This document shows positions 60,288-64,000 of a stretch of 64,000 bases of DNA, one piece after another. The translations under genes were made by a program, and so were the position numbers. Numbering within the stretch: the stretch's first letter is position 1; every line of letters begins with the position of its first letter. This stretch comes from Marinovum algicola (GTDB lineage Bacteria > Pseudomonadota > Alphaproteobacteria > Rhodobacterales > Rhodobacteraceae). The DNA is taken from NCBI RefSeq assembly GCF_900109145.1, contig NZ_FNYY01000023.1, positions 1 to 64,000 of the forward strand. Direction: 5' to 3'. The notes beneath the pieces were generated by a model that was not told the origin of the DNA, searched no databases, and worked only from the letters and a program-made list of their open reading frames with translations.

Positions 60288-61847
60288 TCAATTCTCGGCG
60301 CCGGGAAGCGGCGTGTTCAGATAGGGGAACACGGCCTGCATCTCGGTCGCGTCGATCGGCGCCCCGTCGATGAACGGCTCGTCACCCACCGGCGCATCCG
60401 ACGGCTGGCAATAGCCGAGGTTGACGAAATCGCTCGGCTGGTCTTCGACCGCACCGGCAACGCCCAGTTCGGCGCCCAGCGGCACATCGTGACACAGCGC
60501 ACCCATCGCCACGCGCAGCGCGACATCGACCACGTCATCACCCGGACGGCGACCATTGGGGAAGCCAGCAAGGTCTTCGGCCACAACGCCATAGGGGTGT
60601 TGCGCGCTCTGTGGTGTCGGCGGCACGGCGGTGTTCAGCCGCAGCATTTCCGACGCGGTTACCGTGGCTTGTTGGTTGAAGCCCGGCAGACCGGTGAGGA
60701 AGGTGGCGACAAGGTCATCGCGCGGAATGTTCGACGGTGCGATGTTGCTGGAAGCCCCCAGCGCCTGACGGAACAGGATATCGATCAGTGCCGGCAGCGT
60801 CGGGTTGGTCACGTAGACCGCCAGCGCGCCGTCCTGGGTGGGCTCTGCCGCGTTGAACAGATCCTTGTCAGGCAGACCGATGACAACTTCGTTGACCAGC
60901 GGGTTGGACAGCCGCGATTGCTGCACCCAGGCACCGCCATAGATCGAGGGATCTTCATAGGTCGGCGAGGGATCTTCGATCTCGGCCTGCGGCAGGCTCG
61001 AGGTGGTCCAGGCGCCGATCACGCCATTACCCGATCCGACCAGACAGTCGATCGGCACTTCCAATGCCAGCGAGGTGATGTTGAACCGGTCGACCAGATC
61101 GTCATTGGCGCGATCATTGGGGATCGAGCCTTCCAGCGGCACCATGTTCACCAGGTCGAAGATTTCGCCCAGGTTCACCGCAAAGGCCTCTTCGCGCTGG
61201 CCGGCAAAGGCACGACCGGGCGTGGCACAGCCGGGAATGTCGATGTCATAGACAAAGCTATTGGCATAGGCCTCGTAATCGGGAAAGGTCTTTTCGCCGA
61301 TGTAATCCAGCGGTTTGACAAAGGTGTCATTGCCGCCCGAGGTGATTGATCGGATGGTCCCGGAGCGGCGGTCGCCGGTGACGACGTTGAGCGAATACCG
61401 CTCCTGTTCGTTCACCGTGGCATCGCCGGCGCCGGACACCTGCCCCGCCGTCTTCAGCGGAATGGCGACATCGACATTGCCGATGGTCAGCGCGATACCG
61501 TTGCCGCCGGCGCCCAGCATGTTGTCGAAATCGAACTGGAACGTCAGATCTTCGACCGCATCACCATCATTGTCGACGTGGATCTCATAGATCGCATCCT
61601 CGTCCATGGTGAAATAGTTCGGGCCACCGTAAGGGGCCTGAAGCGGCTGATAGTTTGCGATAAAGGTCACATAGCCCTGCCGGCCGGGCTCGTAACTGCG
61701 AAACATGTAAAAATCAGTACCATCAACCTTGGGTGAATGCGTGATGGCGGGCGCTTCGCGGTGCGAGGCACCCATCGCGCCCGTGGCGGCGACCGCAAGA
61801 AGGCTGATTGCCACCCCCGTGCGGATCGTCATATTATTGCTCTTCAT
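60288..61847 (-). CDS. DUF4331 exported protein
   Basis: 519 residues with a Sec signal peptide (about 1-27, cut before SHREAPAITHSPKVDGTDF, the DUF4331 hallmark start). The domain spans the mature protein: YMFRSYEPGRQGYVTFIANYQP, TFQFDFDN, then FVGQR-like FAGQREEAFAVNLGE. It contains two Cys pairs that could form disulfides (CATPGR, CLVGSG; CHDVP, CQPSD). Asp-rich loops (DVDNDGD-like HVDNDGDAVED) suggest calcium binding. Function of the domain is not known. It lies between gspK and the prepilin peptidase, with a signal peptide, so it may be cargo of this type II system. ATG 61847 follows GGGAG. Confidence 0.88.
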   Translation of the reverse strand: MKSNNMTIRTGVAISLLAVAATGAMGASHREAPAITHSPKVDGTDFYMFRSYEPGRQGYVTFIANYQPLQAPYGGPNYFTMDEDAIYEIHVDNDGDAVEDLTFQFDFDNMLGAGGNGIALTIGNVDVAIPLKTAGQVSGAGDATVNEQERYSLNVVTGDRRSGTIRSITSGGNDTFVKPLDYIGEKTFPDYEAYANSFVYDIDIPGCATPGRAFAGQREEAFAVNLGEIFDLVNMVPLEGSIPNDRANDDLVDRFNITSLALEVPIDCLVGSGNGVIGAWTTSSLPQAEIEDPSPTYEDPSIYGGAWVQQSRLSNPLVNEVVIGLPDKDLFNAAEPTQDGALAVYVTNPTLPALIDILFRQALGASSNIAPSNIPRDDLVATFLTGLPGFNQQATVTASEMLRLNTAVPPTPQSAQHPYGVVAEDLAGFPNGRRPGDDVVDVALRVAMGALCHDVPLGAELGVAGAVEDQPSDFVNLGYCQPSDAPVGDEPFIDGAPIDATEMQAVFPYLNTPLPGAEN

Positions 61848-61978
61848 AATTCACTCCCTAATAGTTATGGTCCGCTGCGAAACGCGCGGAGGGATGCGCG
61901 GGCAAATTGTCGCGCACAAAAAGGCTACGTAGGGCTGCGCAAAAAAGTTTCAAAAACTGCGGGAATTATTTCCGGACT

Positions 61979-62425
61979 ATGCCGCCTGTTCTCGTCAGCC
62001 TGATTTCCGATGTCGTTTTGCTGATCTGCCTCGCCGCGCTCGCCTGGATCGATCTGCGCCAATTCCGTCTGCCCGATGCGCTGACCCTGCCGCTTGTGCT
62101 GCTCGGCCTCGGTCTGTCGCTCACCGGTCACGGGCCGGCGCCGCTGGATGCCGCAATCGGTGCGGCGGCAGGCTTTGCGGTGTTCTGGGCGCTTGGCGCG
62201 ACCTATTTCCGCCTGCGGAAGATCGACGGGCTGGGCCTCGGCGATGCCAAGCTGATGGCCGCCGCCGGCGCCTGGCTCGGTTGGCAGATGCTGCCGTGGC
62301 TGGTGCTGGGCGCCAGCCTTCCGGCGCTGGTCTTTGCCCTGGTCACAGGTCAGGGCCGCCATGACAGGATCGCTTTCGGGCTCTGGCTCTGCCTCAGTTT
62401 CGCGGTGCTGCGTCTCGCGACCTGA
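61979..62425 (+). CDS. gspO: Minimal prepilin peptidase (GspO-like, A24 family)
   Basis: 148 residues with four to five spans. It keeps both catalytic aspartates: WIDLRQFRLPD near 24 and GLGLGDAKLM near 83. It lacks the N-terminal methyltransferase and zinc Cys domain of full GspO/PilD (usually ~250-290 residues), so it is like the short CpaA/TadV peptidases. ATG 61979 is used. It likely cleaves the GspG-K pseudopilin leaders. It is divergent from the DUF4331 gene across 131 nt, which holds no gene. Confidence 0.85.
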   Translation: MPPVLVSLISDVVLLICLAALAWIDLRQFRLPDALTLPLVLLGLGLSLTGHGPAPLDAAIGAAAGFAVFWALGATYFRLRKIDGLGLGDAKLMAAAGAWLGWQMLPWLVLGASLPALVFALVTGQGRHDRIAFGLWLCLSFAVLRLAT

Positions 62426-62441
62426 GAAGACGCCCGTCGGG

Positions 62442-62828
62442 TCAGAACAGGCCGTTGTCGTTCTTCGATCCGGCTCCGATGACCTGCAAGACATCCCAAT
62501 GCTCGACCACCTTGCCGTCGTCATCAAACCGGAAGATGTCGATACCGGCATAATCCTCGCTGCCCGGCCAGAGCTGATGGCAATGCAGGACAACAAGGTC
62601 ATCCTCGGCGATGGCCCGTTTGAAGCTGACCGATTTGCCGGGATACTCGGCCGCCATCCGCTCGAAATAGGCGATGAAGGCATCCTTGCCGTCGCCGACA
62701 TGCGGATTGTGCTGGATATAGACGTCGCCGACATAGCGCTCGATCGCCGCGCGCGGCTGGCACCGGTTGAACATCAGGTCGTAAAACGCCATCGCGTTGG
62801 CCTTGTTCTCTGCGGGCGTGGTGGGCAT
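62442..62828 (-). CDS. NTF2/SnoaL-like protein
   Basis: 128 residues from ATG 62828 (GGAG 8 nt upstream). SnoaL-like layout: ANAMAFYDLMFNRCQPRAAIERYV, then YIQHNPHVGDGKDAFIAYFE near 46-65, and HLWPGSEDYAGIDIFRFDDDGKVVEHWDVLQ. The QHNP motif is frequent in a predicted-SnoaL-like aldol-cyclase/ester-cyclase group. Enzyme or binding role unknown. Confidence 0.82.
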   Translation of the reverse strand: MPTTPAENKANAMAFYDLMFNRCQPRAAIERYVGDVYIQHNPHVGDGKDAFIAYFERMAAEYPGKSVSFKRAIAEDDLVVLHCHQLWPGSEDYAGIDIFRFDDDGKVVEHWDVLQVIGAGSKNDNGLF

Positions 62829-62906
62829 CTCGGGGCTCCTTCTGAGGTATTCTCCGCGCCGAGCATCGGATCGCGGCGGGCGCTGCAAGCGGGGGTCTGG
62901 GCGGCG

Positions 62907-63740
62907 TCAGGCTGCGGTCTGCCGAGGGTGAAAGAGGAACGACCGCATCGAGACCGACCCCAGATCGATCGCATCGGTCATATAGGTCAGATCGTCGTTG
63001 CTGTCCGACGCGCCGGCAATGGTCAGCGCCGGCAGGTAGTGATCCACCGTCGGATGCGCCTCTGACAACAGCGGGCCAAGACCCGGGGCATCGGCAAGCG
63101 CGGCGAAATCGCGCTGGGTGAGACGGTCGGCGAAGAGCCCGTCGAAGGCCTCGGCAAAATCGAGCGGCGCGCCGCCGGGCCGCATGGCCCGCAAATTGTG
63201 CACCACATTGCCCGATCCCAGGATCAGCACGCCGCGATCGCGCAGCACCGACAGGGTGCGGCCAATCTCGAGCTGATGCGCCAGACCCGCCTCCATGTCG
63301 ATCGAGACCTGAAACACCGGCACATCGGCATCAGGGTAGAGGAATTTCAGCACCGCCCAGGCACCGTGATCGAGGCCCCAGCGGTCATCTTCCTGCGCGC
63401 GATGGCTCTTGAGAAGGGTCACCACTTCGGCCGCCAGTTGCGGCTGGCCCGGCGCCGGGTAGCGCTCGGCGTAAAGCGCCTCGGGGAAGCCATAGAAATC
63501 ATGGATCGTCCGGGGCATGGCCGAAACATCCACCAGCGTCGTGCCGCGGGTCATCCAATGCGCCGAGACCACGAGGATTGCCTCAGGCCGTGGCAGGCTC
63601 TGGCCGAGGGTCTTCCAGGCGCGACTGAACGCGGTGTCTTCGATGGCATTCATCGGGCTGCCATGGCCGAGAAACACCACCGGCATCCGGGCGCTCGGGG
63701 CGAAACGGTCGGCAAGCGACGCAAGGCTGTGGGTTTGCAT
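62907..63740 (-). CDS. Extradiol dioxygenase of the 4,5-DOPA type (YgiD-like)
   Basis: 277 residues of the LigB superfamily. Metal-binding and active-site His residues are seen in FLGHGSPMN (near 26), VSAHWMTRG (near 62), LDHGAWAVL (near 124) and GSGNVVHNLR (near 181). It follows the NTF2-like gene's start after 78 nt on the same strand. Physiological substrate unknown; bacterial members act on catecholics. ATG 63740 used, with AGGAGA upstream. Confidence 0.9.
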   Translation of the reverse strand: MQTHSLASLADRFAPSARMPVVFLGHGSPMNAIEDTAFSRAWKTLGQSLPRPEAILVVSAHWMTRGTTLVDVSAMPRTIHDFYGFPEALYAERYPAPGQPQLAAEVVTLLKSHRAQEDDRWGLDHGAWAVLKFLYPDADVPVFQVSIDMEAGLAHQLEIGRTLSVLRDRGVLILGSGNVVHNLRAMRPGGAPLDFAEAFDGLFADRLTQRDFAALADAPGLGPLLSEAHPTVDHYLPALTIAGASDSNDDLTYMTDAIDLGSVSMRSFLFHPRQTAA

Positions 63741-63799
63741 GGGTTGTCTCCTGTGTGACGCCGGGCCGCCACGGCGGCCGCCCGGCCTTGGCTGCGGGA

Positions 63800-64000
63800 T
63801 CAGGCGAATTTGCCGAGGCCGCGTTCCAGCACCGGCAGTTTCAGGGCCAGCGCACCGGCACCGAGCAGCGCGATGGCGCCCTGCGCGACGGCCCAGAACA
63901 GCGGGAATTCCCAGCCGCCGCCTTCGTTAGAAAACGTCCAGCCATTGCCCGCATGCGCCCAGATCGCCCCGATCAGGATAGCGATCAGCGGCAGCGAGAC
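63800..64000 (-). CDS. DoxX-family membrane protein, C-terminal part
   Basis: The last 66 residues of a gene that starts beyond the window. Two hydrophobic spans (LIAILIGAIWA and FWAVAQGAIALLGAGALAL) flank a GGGWEFPLFW motif typical of the DoxX family, and it ends ERGLGKFA. It stands 60 nt before the dioxygenase gene, a pairing often seen, so the two probably share an operon. Confidence 0.75.
   Translation of the reverse strand, partial: VSLPLIAILIGAIWAHAGNGWTFSNEGGGWEFPLFWAVAQGAIALLGAGALALKLPVLERGLGKFA

Noticed and set aside
1-64000. CRISPR arrays, tRNA or rRNA genes, phage or integrase genes
   Set aside because: No regularly spaced repeats, tRNA-like cloverleaf, rRNA stretch or recombinase motif was noticed on reading through the window.

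Overview
The window is about 64 kb of GC-rich, densely coding DNA. It looks like an alphaproteobacterium of the Rhodobacterales (roseobacter / Paracoccaceae type). The evidence is a fructose-type frcC-frcA-frcK gene order, many ABC and TRAP uptake operons, an HWE-type histidine kinase, a TAXI-TRAP system, and codon use rich in G/C at third positions. No lineage marker such as rRNA is present, so this placement is an inference. No tRNA, rRNA, CRISPR array, insertion sequence or phage gene was found.

Positions 1-4823 (plus strand) hold the end of a fructose/ribose-class ABC transporter operon (permease end, ATPase, FrcK-like kinase), followed by transaldolase and transketolase. Positions 4945-28334 (minus strand) are a large pentose / hemicellulose locus of two tandem blocks. 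Block A (16154 down to 4945) has a CUT1 ABC importer, an unassigned intracellular glycosidase-like protein, a LacI regulator, and three Weimberg-type genes: a 2-keto-3-deoxy-pentonate dehydratase (FAH fold), alpha-ketoglutarate semialdehyde dehydrogenase, and a sugar-acid dehydratase of the IlvD/Edd family. Block B (28334 down to 16743) has xylulokinase, a second LacI regulator, a second CUT1 importer, a GH43 beta-xylosidase, a Gfo/Idh/MocA oxidoreductase, a ThuA-like protein and xylose isomerase. The cell therefore seems able to import xylo- or arabino-oligosaccharides, hydrolyse them inside, and send pentose either through xylulose-5-phosphate and the adjacent tal/tkt genes or through oxidation to 2-oxoglutarate. 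Each block carries its own palindromic operator candidates.

Positions 28916-35520 hold an FMN-dependent alpha-hydroxy-acid oxidase divergent from an RbsBAC-like importer, an SDR and a GntR/FadR regulator, with a long palindrome in the shared promoter region. A TPP riboswitch and thiD follow (35573-36534), then a TauE/SafE permease, a MASE1-PAS-HWE histidine kinase and a small NTF2-like protein. Positions 40347-47854 hold a dimethylglycine-dehydrogenase-like flavoprotein divergent from an RpiR regulator, a TAXI-TRAP transporter and a UspA protein. A metallo-beta-lactamase-fold protein follows.

Positions 48959-62425 encode a type II secretion system in two divergent operons: gspG-H-I-C-D on the minus strand, and gspL-M-E-F, an inserted periplasmic-binding-fold lipoprotein, then gspJ-K on the plus strand. 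Beside it lie a small lipoprotein, a DUF4331 exported protein and a minimal prepilin peptidase (GspO-like). The lipoprotein and the DUF4331 protein are the best candidates here for undescribed accessory and cargo parts of a secretion system. The window ends with an NTF2/SnoaL-like protein, a DODA-type dioxygenase and the C-terminal end of a DoxX protein.
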